From: Nocardia sp. NBC_00565
Lineage (GTDB): Bacteria; Actinomycetota; Actinomycetes; Mycobacteriales; Mycobacteriaceae
NCBI RefSeq assembly: GCF_036345915.1
Contig: NZ_CP107785.1
Coordinates: forward strand, 806,001 to 870,000
Length of the DNA: 64,000 bases
Direction of reading: 5' to 3'
Positions 29,156-38,009 of the stretch are shown in pieces. Made by a program: the position numbers and the translations under genes. The stretch's first letter is position 1, and the number at the start of each line of letters is the position of its first letter. Below the pieces are notes generated by a model. The model had not been told where the DNA came from. It searched no databases and saw only the letters and a list, made by a program, of their open reading frames with translations.

Positions 29156-29974
29156 ATGGAGGTACTGCTGCACCAGATCGACGCGTTCGCCGACGCACCG
29201 TTCTCGGGCAACCCGGCCGCGGTCATGCCGCTGCCCACGTGGCTGCCCGACGAGCTGTTGCAACATCTGGCCGAGGAGAACAACCTCGCCGAGACCGCCT
29301 TCTACACCTCGCAATTACCCGACGAAGCGGGTGGGCCACCGGGGGAGTGGCCCGCCTTCCAGTTGCGCTGGTTCACCCCGACGATGGAGGTGGACATGTG
29401 CGGCCATGCCACCATGGCCGCGGCCGTGCAGATCCTCGAGGACATCCACCCCGGTGCGGACCGGGTGAGTTTCTTCACTCGTAGCGGCTGGTTGCACGTC
29501 GACCGGACCGATGACGACGAATACGTCCTCGATCTGCCCGCGCTCGAATCCAAGGAGATCACTCCCGATCCGGCGCTGGTGGACGCGCTAGGCGTGCGCC
29601 CGGTGCGCACATACACCGGATTCGATGAGGTAATCGTCTTGGGCTCCGAGCGGGAGGTGCGCGAGGCACGGCCGAATTTCGCGGCTTTCCCACCGCTCGC
29701 GTTCGACGCCGTGATCACCGCACCCGGCGATACCGTCGACTTCGTCTGCCGCGTCTTCGGCCCCGATCTCGGTGTCGTCGAGGATCCGGTCACGGGATCG
29801 GCGCACGCCCAACTGGTTCCGCTGTGGAGCCGTGAACTCGGCCGCGCCGAACTCAGCGCCCGTCAGCTGTCTCGACGCGGCGGTAGCCTGCGTTGCGAAC
29901 TCGCAGGCGATCGCGTGCTGCTCATCGGCCGTTGCCGCCGGTACCTGGATGGTGTTGTGACGCTGCCGGATTAA
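29156..29974 (+). CDS. PhzF family isomerase-like protein
   Basis: A 272-residue protein of the PhzF/diaminopimelate-epimerase fold. The N-terminal DAFADAPFSGNPAAVMP and the catalytic-glutamate phrase NNLAETAFY (Glu near 45) are diagnostic. WFTPTMEVDMCGHATMAAA near 81 and VEDPVTGSAHAQL near 207 complete the two half-domains. PhzF proteins isomerise varied small acids; there are no phenazine genes nearby, so the substrate is unknown. ATG 29156 is chosen because the family start MEVLLHQIDAFA follows directly. Confidence 0.9.
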   Translation: MEVLLHQIDAFADAPFSGNPAAVMPLPTWLPDELLQHLAEENNLAETAFYTSQLPDEAGGPPGEWPAFQLRWFTPTMEVDMCGHATMAAAVQILEDIHPGADRVSFFTRSGWLHVDRTDDDEYVLDLPALESKEITPDPALVDALGVRPVRTYTGFDEVIVLGSEREVREARPNFAAFPPLAFDAVITAPGDTVDFVCRVFGPDLGVVEDPVTGSAHAQLVPLWSRELGRAELSARQLSRRGGSLRCELAGDRVLLIGRCRRYLDGVVTLPD

Positions 29975-30018
29975 CCAGCCCCGCGGTTCACACGAGGACT
30001 CTGTGACGGTCGCCGGAG

Positions 30019-30756
30019 TTACCGGTCCGGGACCGGACCGTCGTCCGGGCCGGGGAGCGCGAGGTCCTGGTACTCCGGGAGTAAGGGGACGATGGCGAAG
30101 CTGGTCGCGACCGCGTCGGCGGGGAGGGCTTGGACGGCGCGGATTCCGTTCTGGGTGGCCAGGTTTCGCAGTTGGGGCAGTTGTCCGCGGACCACGAGGC
30201 CGACGGTGCAGGCGCAACCGGCGCGCAGGCGGGCGACCGAGACCGCGGTGACGCGGTCGGTGCGCTCGTCGGCGGGGTGTTGGGCCAGCAGTTGCCAGGC
30301 GGCGCTGTCGGCCGAGGCGATGGCCACCGCATCGCCCGCGGGTAGTTGGATGGTGACGATCGGGGTGTGGACGCGGGGGATCGACACGTGGTGGATGGCA
30401 TCGGCGATGCGCAGGCCACCGCTGTGGGCCGGAATCTGGTCGGAGGTAAGGGGTTCGGTGAAGGAGACCAGGGCCCAGTGCTCGTCGGTATCCGAGCCGG
30501 ACAGCGAATCATGCGCCTGTGCAAGATAATCCGCGACCGGCTCGCCCCGCTCAGGTCCGAGCCGGTCGGTGGAGATCCCGGACCGGAGTGGTGGATTGAC
30601 CGTGCCGATCACGAGGATGAGCACAGCGAACCCGACGACCGCCACGGCAATCACGATGCGGCGCAAGAAGATCGGATGTCTTTCGCTGGAGTGTGGCTCC
30701 GCAGGGCTCGGTCGCCGCGGGCCGGGCTCGCCGGCTCTCGGCTCGGTCTCAAGCAT
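30019..30756 (-). CDS. Single-pass membrane protein of unknown function
   Basis: A 245-residue protein with a basic, Pro-rich cytoplasmic tail (1-32), one helix (about 33-52) and an extracytoplasmic domain of about 190 residues. The domain has a CAC pair near 177-179 and no known motif. Its ATG lies inside the rluD 3' end (8-nt overlap), so it is likely translated with lspA and rluD. The N-terminal coding region (about 30690-30715) contains a degenerate GCTCCGCAGG string that resembles the window's GCGGAGC repeat. Function cannot be named. Confidence 0.7.
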   Translation of the reverse strand: MLETEPRAGEPGPRRPSPAEPHSSERHPIFLRRIVIAVAVVGFAVLILVIGTVNPPLRSGISTDRLGPERGEPVADYLAQAHDSLSGSDTDEHWALVSFTEPLTSDQIPAHSGGLRIADAIHHVSIPRVHTPIVTIQLPAGDAVAIASADSAAWQLLAQHPADERTDRVTAVSVARLRAGCACTVGLVVRGQLPQLRNLATQNGIRAVQALPADAVATSFAIVPLLPEYQDLALPGPDDGPVPDR

Positions 30757-31675
30757 TACGCAGCACGTCGAGCGCGTTCTTCAGATCGTCCGGATACTCG
30801 CTGGTGATCTCCAGATACCGGCCGTCGGCCGGATGATTGAACCCCAGCGAACGCGCGTGCAGCCATTGTCGTTCCAACCCCAGGCGCTCGGCCAGCCGCG
30901 GATCCGCGCCATAGGTGAGGTCACCGCAGCATGGGTGCCGGATCGCGGAGAAATGCACCCGGATCTGGTGCGTGCGGCCGGTCTCCAAATGGATATCGAG
31001 CAGGCTCGCCGCCTGGAACGCCTCGACCGTGTCGTAATGCGTGATGCTCGGTCGCCCGTCGGCCGTCACCGCGAACTTCCAGGCATCACCGCGAGCCCGG
31101 CCGATCGGCGCATCGATGGTGCCGCTGCTCGGGTCCGGATGTCCCTGCACCAGTGCGTGATACCGCTTATCGATGGTGCGCTGCTTGAAGGCCCGCTTGA
31201 GAACTGTGTACGCATGCTCGGACTGCGCGACCACCATCACACCGGAGGTGCCGACATCGAGCCGGTGCACGATGCCCTGCCGTTCGTGCGCGCCCGAGGT
31301 CGAGATGCGATAGCCCGCCGCGGCGAGTCCGCCGATCACGGTCGGGCCGGTCCAGCCGACGCCGGTATGCGCCGCGACGCCGACCGGTTTGTCCACCGCG
31401 ACGATGTCGTCATCGGCGTAGAGGATCTTCATGCCCTCCACCGGCGCGGCCTCGATGGTGAGTTCCCGCTTGGGCTCCGGGAATTCGACCTCCAGCCAGG
31501 CACCGGCCACCAGCCGATCCGATTTGCCCGCGGCGATGCCGTCGAGCTGTACCGAACCCTCCTCGGCCAGCGTGGCCACGGCGGTGCGGGACAGACCGAG
31601 CAGCCGCGACAGCCCCGCATCGACGCGCATCCCGTCGAGCCCGTCGGGGACCGGCATGGTCCGCGTTTCCCTCAT
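30749..31675 (-). CDS. rluD: RluD/RluA-family 23S rRNA pseudouridine synthase
   Basis: A 308-residue enzyme that makes pseudouridine in large-subunit rRNA. An N-terminal S4 RNA-binding domain (about 13-70) is followed by the synthase domain with the catalytic Asp at 140 in [14 protein letters not shown]. Further family pieces are [11 protein letters not shown] near 95 and the [12 protein letters not shown] motif near 232. The ATG overlaps the lspA stop by ATGA. The lspA-rluD pair is conserved in actinobacteria (Rv1539-Rv1540 position). RluD versus another RluA member is not certain. Confidence 0.92.
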   Translation of the reverse strand: MRETRTMPVPDGLDGMRVDAGLSRLLGLSRTAVATLAEEGSVQLDGIAAGKSDRLVAGAWLEVEFPEPKRELTIEAAPVEGMKILYADDDIVAVDKPVGVAAHTGVGWTGPTVIGGLAAAGYRISTSGAHERQGIVHRLDVGTSGVMVVAQSEHAYTVLKRAFKQRTIDKRYHALVQGHPDPSSGTIDAPIGRARGDAWKFAVTADGRPSITHYDTVEAFQAASLLDIHLETGRTHQIRVHFSAIRHPCCGDLTYGADPRLAERLGLERQWLHARSLGFNHPADGRYLEITSEYPDDLKNALDVLRNA

Positions 31676-32376
31676 GCCGCATTCCCCTTACTGCTGGCCG
31701 CACCGTTGGCCCCGTTGTCCGATGGTTCGTCGTCGGGCTCCGCGCCGGAGCCCGCGGAATCGCCGCGCCCGGTGCGCGTGCCGTCGGGCTCGAAACCGAA
31801 TACGGTCAGCACGACGAGCAGAATCGCGCCGCACACGATCGAGGAGTCGGCCACGTTGAATACCGGCCACCAGCCGATCGCGACGAAGTCCACCACATGC
31901 CCCTGCAGCGGCCCCGGCGCACGGAACAACCGGTCCACCAGATTGCCGAGCGCGCCGCCGAGCACCATGCCGAGCCCGATCGCCCACCACAGCGAGCGCA
32001 GGGTGCGCCCGATCCGGATCACCCCGATCACCACGGCCGCGGCCACCAGCGTCAGCAGCCAGGTCATGCCGGTCGCCATCGAGAACGCCGCGCCCGGGTT
32101 GCGCACCAGCGACAACCGGGCGAAATCGCCGATGATCGGCACCGGATCGCCCGGGGTGAGCCGCGCCACGACGATGGTCTTGGTGAGCAGGTCCAGGCCG
32201 AGCAGCACCGCGGCGATGATCAGCAACGTGCGTAGCCGCAGCGGTGCTGCGGGCTGGTCGGCGGTGCGGCCCGAATCGGTGGTTGGGGTCGGTGTTTCTG
32301 CGTCGTCGCCGGGCGGCACCGCCTTATCAGCGGAGTTGTCCTCGGGCGGCCGGTCGTCACTCACGTCGACCATCAT
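31672..32376 (-). CDS. lspA: Lipoprotein signal peptidase
   Basis: LspA cuts prolipoprotein signal peptides after lipidation. Four helices and both catalytic aspartates are present: NLVDR near 140 and FNVADSSI near 168, with DLLTKTIVV in the first helix. The core is flanked by a disordered N-terminal tail of about 45 residues (Asp, Pro, Thr) and a polar C-terminal tail of about 40, making it longer (234) than the usual 160-200. The start is uncertain: ATG 32376, ATG 32373 and GTG 32364 are all possible. Several lipoproteins encoded in this window would be its substrates. Confidence 0.92.
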   Translation of the reverse strand: MMVDVSDDRPPEDNSADKAVPPGDDAETPTPTTDSGRTADQPAAPLRLRTLLIIAAVLLGLDLLTKTIVVARLTPGDPVPIIGDFARLSLVRNPGAAFSMATGMTWLLTLVAAAVVIGVIRIGRTLRSLWWAIGLGMVLGGALGNLVDRLFRAPGPLQGHVVDFVAIGWWPVFNVADSSIVCGAILLVVLTVFGFEPDGTRTGRGDSAGSGAEPDDEPSDNGANGAASSKGNAA

Positions 32377-32453
32377 CTCTCGAGTAACGATATGCCCCGC
32401 GCACGCGGTCACCTGCATGTCCTAGCTGACACTCAGGAAGCGGTCGTACTCTG

Positions 32454-33416
32454 ATGCTCGTGACGGTGTTGTCTTCCCCCCACATGCTCCGGATCGCGCG
32501 CCCGGGTGTGCTGCTGCTGGTGCTCGCGGTCGGTCTGTCCGCATTCGGCGTCGGCTGCGGTGAGGGCGCCGACTCGCGCGTCGAAACCGACAGCACCGAG
32601 CCGCTCGGCCTCGGCAAGGAGGTGACCGTGCCGATCTCGGCCGCGGTCGCCACGGTCGTCTCGCCGGGCGACGAGCCGCGCACGCTGCTGCGTTCGACCT
32701 ACTCGGTGGGCACGGTGCAGCAGGTGACGCTGCGCACCGATCACCACATACAGCAGCAGATCGATGCTCAACCGCCGAGCGACTTCTCCACGCCCGCGCT
32801 GACCATCCCGATGACGGCCATGGCGGATAAGGAAGGCGTCGAGCTCACCCTCGGCGCCATCTCCACCCCGGATCCATCGCTGGCCAAGGCGCTCACGGCC
32901 GCGGGCGGTTCGCACGCCGGATTCGATATGAGCGAGCTCGGTGCGATCACCGCACTGCGCCTGGCCCCGTCACCGGATACCTCCAACTCCGCCCGCGCGG
33001 CGCTGGAACAGGCCTTCTATCAAGCGGTCTACCGTTCGGTCGCTTTTCCGGACCAGCCCGTCGGCGAGGGCGCGGTCTGGACGGTCCAACAGGAAGTCGA
33101 CGGCGGCGTCGCACTCGATCAGGTGACCACCGCCACGCTGACCAAGCGTGACGGCGATCGGCTGACCATCGAGCTCGCGGTGACCCAGAAGCCGAAGTCG
33201 CCGGTGTGGACGCTGCCCAATAACGCGGGCACCCTCGACATCAAGGATTACGTCATGCAGGGTGCCGGCACGATCACCGTCGACCTCGGGCTGCCGCTGC
33301 CGGTGGCCGGATCCATCACCGTCGGCGGGCATCAGGCCTACCGTGATCCGCGCAGCGCGAGCATGCTGCAGCAGACGATCAATACGCAGGTCACCTGGAA
33401 CGATGAGAATCCCTAG
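32454..33416 (+). CDS. Predicted lipoprotein, DUF6263-like
   Basis: A protein of up to 320 residues, diverging from lspA. The signal peptide MLRIARPGVLLLVLAVGLSA ends in the lipobox FGVGC; the ATG at 32484 would give a textbook signal with Cys at 25, the ATG at 32454 adds ten residues. The mature part is strand-rich with segments GEGAVWTVQQEVDGG and LTKRDGDRLTIELAVTQ near the middle and ends in repeated strands. This resembles secreted DUF6263-type proteins of unknown function. No catalytic motif is seen. Confidence 0.7.
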   Translation: MLVTVLSSPHMLRIARPGVLLLVLAVGLSAFGVGCGEGADSRVETDSTEPLGLGKEVTVPISAAVATVVSPGDEPRTLLRSTYSVGTVQQVTLRTDHHIQQQIDAQPPSDFSTPALTIPMTAMADKEGVELTLGAISTPDPSLAKALTAAGGSHAGFDMSELGAITALRLAPSPDTSNSARAALEQAFYQAVYRSVAFPDQPVGEGAVWTVQQEVDGGVALDQVTTATLTKRDGDRLTIELAVTQKPKSPVWTLPNNAGTLDIKDYVMQGAGTITVDLGLPLPVAGSITVGGHQAYRDPRSASMLQQTINTQVTWNDENP

Positions 33417-33499
33417 ATAATCGCGCCGATCAGGCCTTTTTGCCGGACCCGAGGAATAGGCTCGCAGCTGTCCGACAAACGCCCCGATCGGAGGTTCCC

Positions 33500-33967
33500 A
33501 TGTCCGATGTCAAACCGATCCCCGAGGGTTACCCGGTTGTCTCACCGGGGTTGGCGATCGACGGCGCCGCTGCCGCCATCGACTTCTACAAGCGTATCTT
33601 CGGCGCGTCGGAGCGGATGCGCATGCCCGGCCCGGACGGCAAGATCGCGCACTGCGAGCTCACGTTCGGCAACTCGCTGGTGATGGTGGGCGACCCGGCC
33701 CCCGATATGGACTTCCTGGACCCGAAGACGGTCGGCGGCACGCCCGTCAACCTCTACGTCTATGTCGAGGACTCCGACGCCGCGTTCACCGCGGCCCTCG
33801 CCGCGGGTGCCAAGGAACTCACCCCCATGACCACCCAGTTCTACGGTGATCGCAGTGGTGCGTTCGAGGACCCATGGGGCCATCGGTGGACGGTGGCCAC
33901 CCACGTCGAGGATGTGCCGCCGGATGAGATGGACCGGCGGATGGCCGAATTGTTCGGCAGCCCCTGA
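33500..33967 (+). CDS. VOC-family (glyoxalase/PhnB-like) protein
   Basis: A 155-residue protein of the vicinal oxygen chelate superfamily. It starts at ATG 33500 after GGAGG at 33491-33495. PhnB-like phrases are AAAAIDFYKRIFGASERMRMPGPDGKIAHCEL near 23-54 (read here as several short blocks), DPKTVGG and FYGDRSGAFEDPWGHRWTVATH near 113-134. The C-terminal EDVPPDEMDRRM is common in this subgroup. Metal ligands and substrate cannot be fixed. It appears monocistronic. Confidence 0.85.
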   Translation: MSDVKPIPEGYPVVSPGLAIDGAAAAIDFYKRIFGASERMRMPGPDGKIAHCELTFGNSLVMVGDPAPDMDFLDPKTVGGTPVNLYVYVEDSDAAFTAALAAGAKELTPMTTQFYGDRSGAFEDPWGHRWTVATHVEDVPPDEMDRRMAELFGSP

Positions 33968-34028
33968 GCTTTGCTCGTGCGGTAGGCCGCGCGGTTGGTG
34001 TGCCGCGCGGCGAGCGGTGTGCGGTGTG

Positions 34029-34490
34029 TCACCCCGCCACGATCGAGTCACCGTCGACGCGAATGGCTTTCGCGGCGAGCGGTTGCGTGGCCGGGCCGTT
34101 GACCACCGAGCCGTCGAGGCCGAATTTGCTGCCGTGGCAGGCACAGTTGATGGTGCCGCCGGCGATGGTGGCGACTTTGCAGCCCGCGTGCGTGCAGGTC
34201 GAGGAGAGACCGACGAAAGAACCGGCGCTGGGCTGGGTCACCACCACATTGCCCTTGATGACGCCGCCGCCGACCGGAACCTCGCCGGTCGAGGCGATGG
34301 CGTTCGGATTCGGTTGGCCGGCGGCGACATTCGGACCGCTCGAACCCGCGGCAGGCTTGGGCGGGTCGGCTTGGGCTGTATCGCTCTTGCCGTAGGTGGT
34401 GCACGCGGTCAGTGCGGCCGCGGCGGCCGCCGCGCTCGCGCCCGCGATCACGACGGTGCGACGGTTGATGGCGAGTTCATTGTTGGTCAT
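34029..34490 (-). CDS. Exported Rieske [2Fe-2S] lipoprotein
   Basis: A 153-residue protein with a twin-arginine signal (NRRTVVIAG at 9-17) that ends in a lipobox, LTAC with Cys 30, so it is probably folded in the cytoplasm, exported by Tat and anchored to the membrane. After a Pro/Gly linker comes a Rieske domain (about 67-153). Cluster ligands are C99/H101 in CTHAGC and C116/H119 in CACHGS; C104 and C118 would form the stabilising disulfide. It is too small for the cytochrome bc1 Rieske subunit and lies away from qcr genes. It is last in a three-gene set with a membrane protein, hinting at surface electron transfer. Confidence 0.9.
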   Translation of the reverse strand: MTNNELAINRRTVVIAGASAAAAAAALTACTTYGKSDTAQADPPKPAAGSSGPNVAAGQPNPNAIASTGEVPVGGGVIKGNVVVTQPSAGSFVGLSSTCTHAGCKVATIAGGTINCACHGSKFGLDGSVVNGPATQPLAAKAIRVDGDSIVAG

Positions 34491-34511
34491 TGCGGACTCC
34501 GATCAGAAGGT

Positions 34512-35120
34512 TCAGAAGGTGACGCCGTTGTGCTGGAAGAACCACAGGGCCGAGGTGAGCCAGATGCCGGTCAGTCCGGCCAGCACCAGCCCGCCCGCGA
34601 CCGGAATGACCCAGCCGGGCAGCCCCTTTCGGGTCAGCAGCAGCATCTTGGCGACGAAGGCTCCGTAGAAGAAGCAGCCGAGCAGGGAATGGATCAGTAC
34701 GCGGTTCTCGTAGTCCTGAAAACCCAAGGCGTACAGGCAGTGCACGGCGACCGGAACGCTCACGAGCACGGCCAGCCGGCCCGACCACACATGGACCGGG
34801 GCGACCCAGGAGGTATTGGTACCGCTCAGCCGCCGCAGGACCGGGTTGAGCTTGCCGTACATGGCCAGCGCCGAGATGAACTGGAACAGCGCCAGTGCGG
34901 TGGCCAGGGTGGCCAGCCAGGTCTTCACCGCGACCGGGCTGGAGAATCCGGCCACGTTGATGGAGAAGAACCTGGGATCGTGCTGCTTCGCATACACGCC
35001 TAGCAGTACCGCGGCCGCCGCGCCGACGAGCACCGGCACGATGATGGCCACCGCCGAAGCCGGGCTCGGATTCACCCGGACCGTGGGTGCTTCTCGATCA
35101 GCCGACACTGTCACCACCAC
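34512..35120 (-). CDS. Five-helix membrane protein, DUF6529-like, possible heme b carrier
   Basis: A 202-residue inner-membrane protein with helices at about 23-45, 62-88, 107-131, 143-163 and 168-192. Histidines H110 (APVHVW), H127 (VAVHCLY) and H144 (LIHSLLG) fall in or beside helices 3 and 4. Such spacing is seen in cytochrome b561-type heme proteins, but heme binding is inferred. I recall similar proteins as DUF6529 next to Rieske genes in actinobacteria. GTG 35120 is taken; GTG 35108 is also possible. It overlaps the end of the upstream gene and ends 21 nt before the Rieske start. Confidence 0.75.
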   Translation of the reverse strand: MVVTVSADREAPTVRVNPSPASAVAIIVPVLVGAAAAVLLGVYAKQHDPRFFSINVAGFSSPVAVKTWLATLATALALFQFISALAMYGKLNPVLRRLSGTNTSWVAPVHVWSGRLAVLVSVPVAVHCLYALGFQDYENRVLIHSLLGCFFYGAFVAKMLLLTRKGLPGWVIPVAGGLVLAGLTGIWLTSALWFFQHNGVTF

Positions 35121-35751
35121 TAACCTTGTTCGCCGTTACCTTCTTGCCGTTGACGAGCGCCGTCGCGTCGGGCGCGAGGGTGACCGCCGAGGCGGTGGAG
35201 CCGTCTGGATTGCGCTGGACGCCAGTGACGCCGCCGTTCGCGTCGACGATCCAGCTCTGGCGGGTGCCTGCGTCGCTGTAGACATAGAGTCCGGCGGGCG
35301 GCTGGACCGGAGCAGCGGTGTAGTCCCACTGCTTGCCGCCGATCCGCAGGATGCCCTGCACGGTCTTGCCGTTGAAGGCGCCGGTCAGTTCGGCGTCGTT
35401 CTTGCCGGTCAGCTGCAACGATCCGTTCGTCGCGCTGCCCTGCAGCCAGGATTCGATCGCTTTGCCGTCACAGGCATAGGCGGTGGCCTTATCGCCCGCG
35501 ACGGTGATCTCGAGGGTGATGGCGCGGCCGGCGGCCAGTGGGATGGTGCCCACGTAGTCGGCTTTGCCCGGGAACGGAACAGATGGGGGTGTGGTCGGTG
35601 GCGCCTGTGTCGTCGGCCCCGTCGTGGTCGTGACCACCGCGTTCGTATTCGCCGTCGACGGTTCGGTGTCCTTGGACATATTGATGACCAACAGGACTAG
35701 CCCGAGCACGGCAACTGCCGCCAGGGTGAGCCACGGTCCCAGTCGCTTCAT
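35098..35751 (-). CDS. Membrane-anchored secreted protein of unknown function
   Basis: A 217-residue protein starting at ATG 35751 after GGAGAT. It has one N-terminal helix (about 5-24), a Thr/Pro linker (about 35-58, TTTTGPTTQAPPTTPP) and an outside domain of about 155 residues with two similar strand-rich halves (YVGTIPLAAGRAITLEIT and GKTVQGILRIGGKQWDYT). Only one Cys (ACDG) is visible. It is first in the set with the DUF6529-like and Rieske genes and overlaps the former, so a shared role is likely. No family was recognised with confidence. Confidence 0.7.
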   Translation of the reverse strand: MKRLGPWLTLAAVAVLGLVLLVINMSKDTEPSTANTNAVVTTTTGPTTQAPPTTPPSVPFPGKADYVGTIPLAAGRAITLEITVAGDKATAYACDGKAIESWLQGSATNGSLQLTGKNDAELTGAFNGKTVQGILRIGGKQWDYTAAPVQPPAGLYVYSDAGTRQSWIVDANGGVTGVQRNPDGSTASAVTLAPDATALVNGKKVTANKVSGGDSVG

Positions 35752-35975
35752 AGGATCTCCTCGAGGTGCGGCCACCGACATGCCGGCCGTGCCGGCCGCC
35801 GGTACCGCTGTTCGCATTGTCTACGTGACAGCCCCACCGAGCGGTTCAATCGGACAGTCGCGGGCGCCGGTCCAGCGGCGTGTCACGAGACGTGTCGTTT
35901 CTTACCGGTCGGTCAGTGCGAACGGGCATCCAGCTCGCGGGAAAGTGGCCTTCGGGCAATGGCACCCGAGGTGTG

Positions 35976-36020
35976 GGGCGGACCCGGTCCCCCTCATCAT
36001 TGTGGTGGCCGGGTCCGCCC
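35976..36020 (-). terminator. Hairpin between acs and the Rieske set
   Basis: A perfect 12-bp inverted repeat, GGGCGGACCCGG (35976-35987) and CCGGGTCCGCCC (36009-36020), with a 21-nt loop. It lies 12 nt after the acs stop on the minus strand and should separate acs from the next set of genes. No T-run. Confidence 0.7.
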
Positions 36021-36031
36021 GAGAGCGTCGC

Positions 36032-37963
36032 CTATCCGCGGGCGATGGCCTCGAAGACCTTCGGATCGACGAGGGTCGACGTATCGCCGAGTTCGCGACC
36101 CTCTGCGATATCGCGGAGCAGGCGGCGCATGATCTTGCCGCTGCGGGTTTTCGGGAGTTCCGGGACGATATGGATCTCCCTCGGCCGGGCGATCGGGCTG
36201 ATCTCCCGTGCCACTTCGGCTTTCAGCGCGCCGACGAGGTCCGCGCCGGTATTACTCGCACCGGCGGTGAGGATGACGAACGCGACGATGGCCTGGCCGG
36301 TGGTCGCGTCATTCGCGCCGACCACGGCGGCCTCGGCGACCGCCGCATGGCCGACGATCGCGGATTCGACTTCGGCGGTGGAGATTCGGTGACCGGAGAC
36401 GTTCATGACATCGTCGACCCGGCCGAGCACCCACAGGTCGCCGTCGTCGTCGAACTTGGCCCCGTCACCGGCGAAATACCAGCCGTGGTCGGCGAATCGG
36501 TCCCAGTAGGTCTCGCGGAAGCGGTCCATATCGCCCCAGATGCCGCGCAGCATCGAGGGCCACGGCTGATCCAGTACCAGCAACCCGGAGTGGCCGGGGT
36601 CGAGTTCGGTGCCGTCGTCGTCGACGATCTTCGCGGAGATGCCGGGCAGTGCGGTCATGGCCGCGCCCGGTTTGGCGGCGGTGACGCCGGGCAGCGGGGA
36701 GATCATGATCGCGCCGGTTTCGGTCTGCCACCAGGTGTCCACGATGGGAGTCCGGTTGCCGCCCAGTACCTCTCGGTACCAGCGCCATGCTTCCGGATTG
36801 ATCGGCTCACCCACTGAGCCGAGTAGCCGCAGCGAGGACAGATTGTGCGCGTCCGGAATCTGGCGGCCCCACTTCATGAAGGTCCGCACCAGGGTGGGAG
36901 CGGTGTAATAGATGGTGACGCCGTACTTTTCGATGATGTCGAAATGCCGGTGCTCATCGGGGGAGTTGGGTGTGCCCTCGTAGACGACCTGGGTGGCGCG
37001 GTTGGCGAGCGGCCCGTAGACGATGTAGGTGTGCCCGGTGACCCAGCCGATATCGGCGGTGCACCAGTAGACATCTTGTCCCGCTTTGTGATCGAAGACG
37101 TTGTGGTGGGTGTAGGCGGCCTGGGTCAGGTAGCCGCCGGTGGTGTGCAGGATGCCCTTGGGTTTTCCGGTGGTGCCGGAGGTGTAGAGGATGAACAGCG
37201 GATGTTCGGCATCGAAAGCCTGCGCCTGGTGATCGGGCGAGGCGTCGGTGACGGTGTCGTGCCACCACAGGTCGCGGCCCTCGGTCCAGGGCACCTCGAT
37301 ATTGGTGCGTCGCACCACGAGTACGTGCTCCACGGTGTGCGTACCGTCGGCCAGCGCCTCGTCGACGGCGGCCTTGAGCGGCGCGGCGGTACCGCGCCGC
37401 CACTGACCGTCGGTGGTGATCACCAGCCGCGCCCCGGCATCGTCGACCCGCTGACGCAGGGCTGTCGGGGAGAAACCGGCGAACACCACCGAATGCGTCA
37501 GACCCAGGCGGGCGCAGGCCAGCATGGCGACGATCGCCTCGGGGACCATCGGCATATAGATGGCGACCCGATCGCCGGTCCGCAGCCGGAGCTCGGTGAG
37601 ATAGTTTGCCGCCCTGGAGACTTCGGCGAGCAGCTCACTGTAGGTGAGGTCACGGGAATCGCCCGGCTCACCTTCCCAGTGGATGGCCACTTGGTCGCCG
37701 TGCCCGTCGAGCACATGGCGGTCCACGCAGTTGTAGGCGACATTGAGTTTGCCGTCGACGAACCATTTCGCGACGGGCGCGTCGTTCCAGTCCAGGACCT
37801 GGGTCCATGGCTGGTGCCAGTGCAACCGCCGCGCCTGTTCGGCCCAGAACTCGAGCCGGTCGGCCGCGGCGCGATCGTACAGTCCCACACCGGCATTGGC
37901 GGTCGCTACGAACTCCGCCGCCGGCGGGTAGTTGGTGTCACGGTCGGTGGTTGCACTGGTCAA
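36032..37963 (-). CDS. acs: Acetyl-CoA synthetase (AMP-forming)
   Basis: Acs activates acetate through acetyl-AMP to acetyl-CoA. The 643-residue protein has the P-loop YTSGTTGKPKG at about 260-270, the WWQTETG motif near 414 and the C-terminal catalytic lysine K610 in RSGKIMRR, the residue acetylated in homologous enzymes. Length is standard. It sits 46 nt downstream of actP in the same direction, giving a DUF485-actP-acs set for acetate uptake and activation. A hairpin follows the stop. Confidence 0.96.
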   Translation of the reverse strand: MTSATTDRDTNYPPAAEFVATANAGVGLYDRAAADRLEFWAEQARRLHWHQPWTQVLDWNDAPVAKWFVDGKLNVAYNCVDRHVLDGHGDQVAIHWEGEPGDSRDLTYSELLAEVSRAANYLTELRLRTGDRVAIYMPMVPEAIVAMLACARLGLTHSVVFAGFSPTALRQRVDDAGARLVITTDGQWRRGTAAPLKAAVDEALADGTHTVEHVLVVRRTNIEVPWTEGRDLWWHDTVTDASPDHQAQAFDAEHPLFILYTSGTTGKPKGILHTTGGYLTQAAYTHHNVFDHKAGQDVYWCTADIGWVTGHTYIVYGPLANRATQVVYEGTPNSPDEHRHFDIIEKYGVTIYYTAPTLVRTFMKWGRQIPDAHNLSSLRLLGSVGEPINPEAWRWYREVLGGNRTPIVDTWWQTETGAIMISPLPGVTAAKPGAAMTALPGISAKIVDDDGTELDPGHSGLLVLDQPWPSMLRGIWGDMDRFRETYWDRFADHGWYFAGDGAKFDDDGDLWVLGRVDDVMNVSGHRISTAEVESAIVGHAAVAEAAVVGANDATTGQAIVAFVILTAGASNTGADLVGALKAEVAREISPIARPREIHIVPELPKTRSGKIMRRLLRDIAEGRELGDTSTLVDPKVFEAIARG

Positions 37964-38009
37964 CGTCGATCTCTCCTATCGAAATAACAAGGGCGGCAGG
38001 CTCAGGCGG

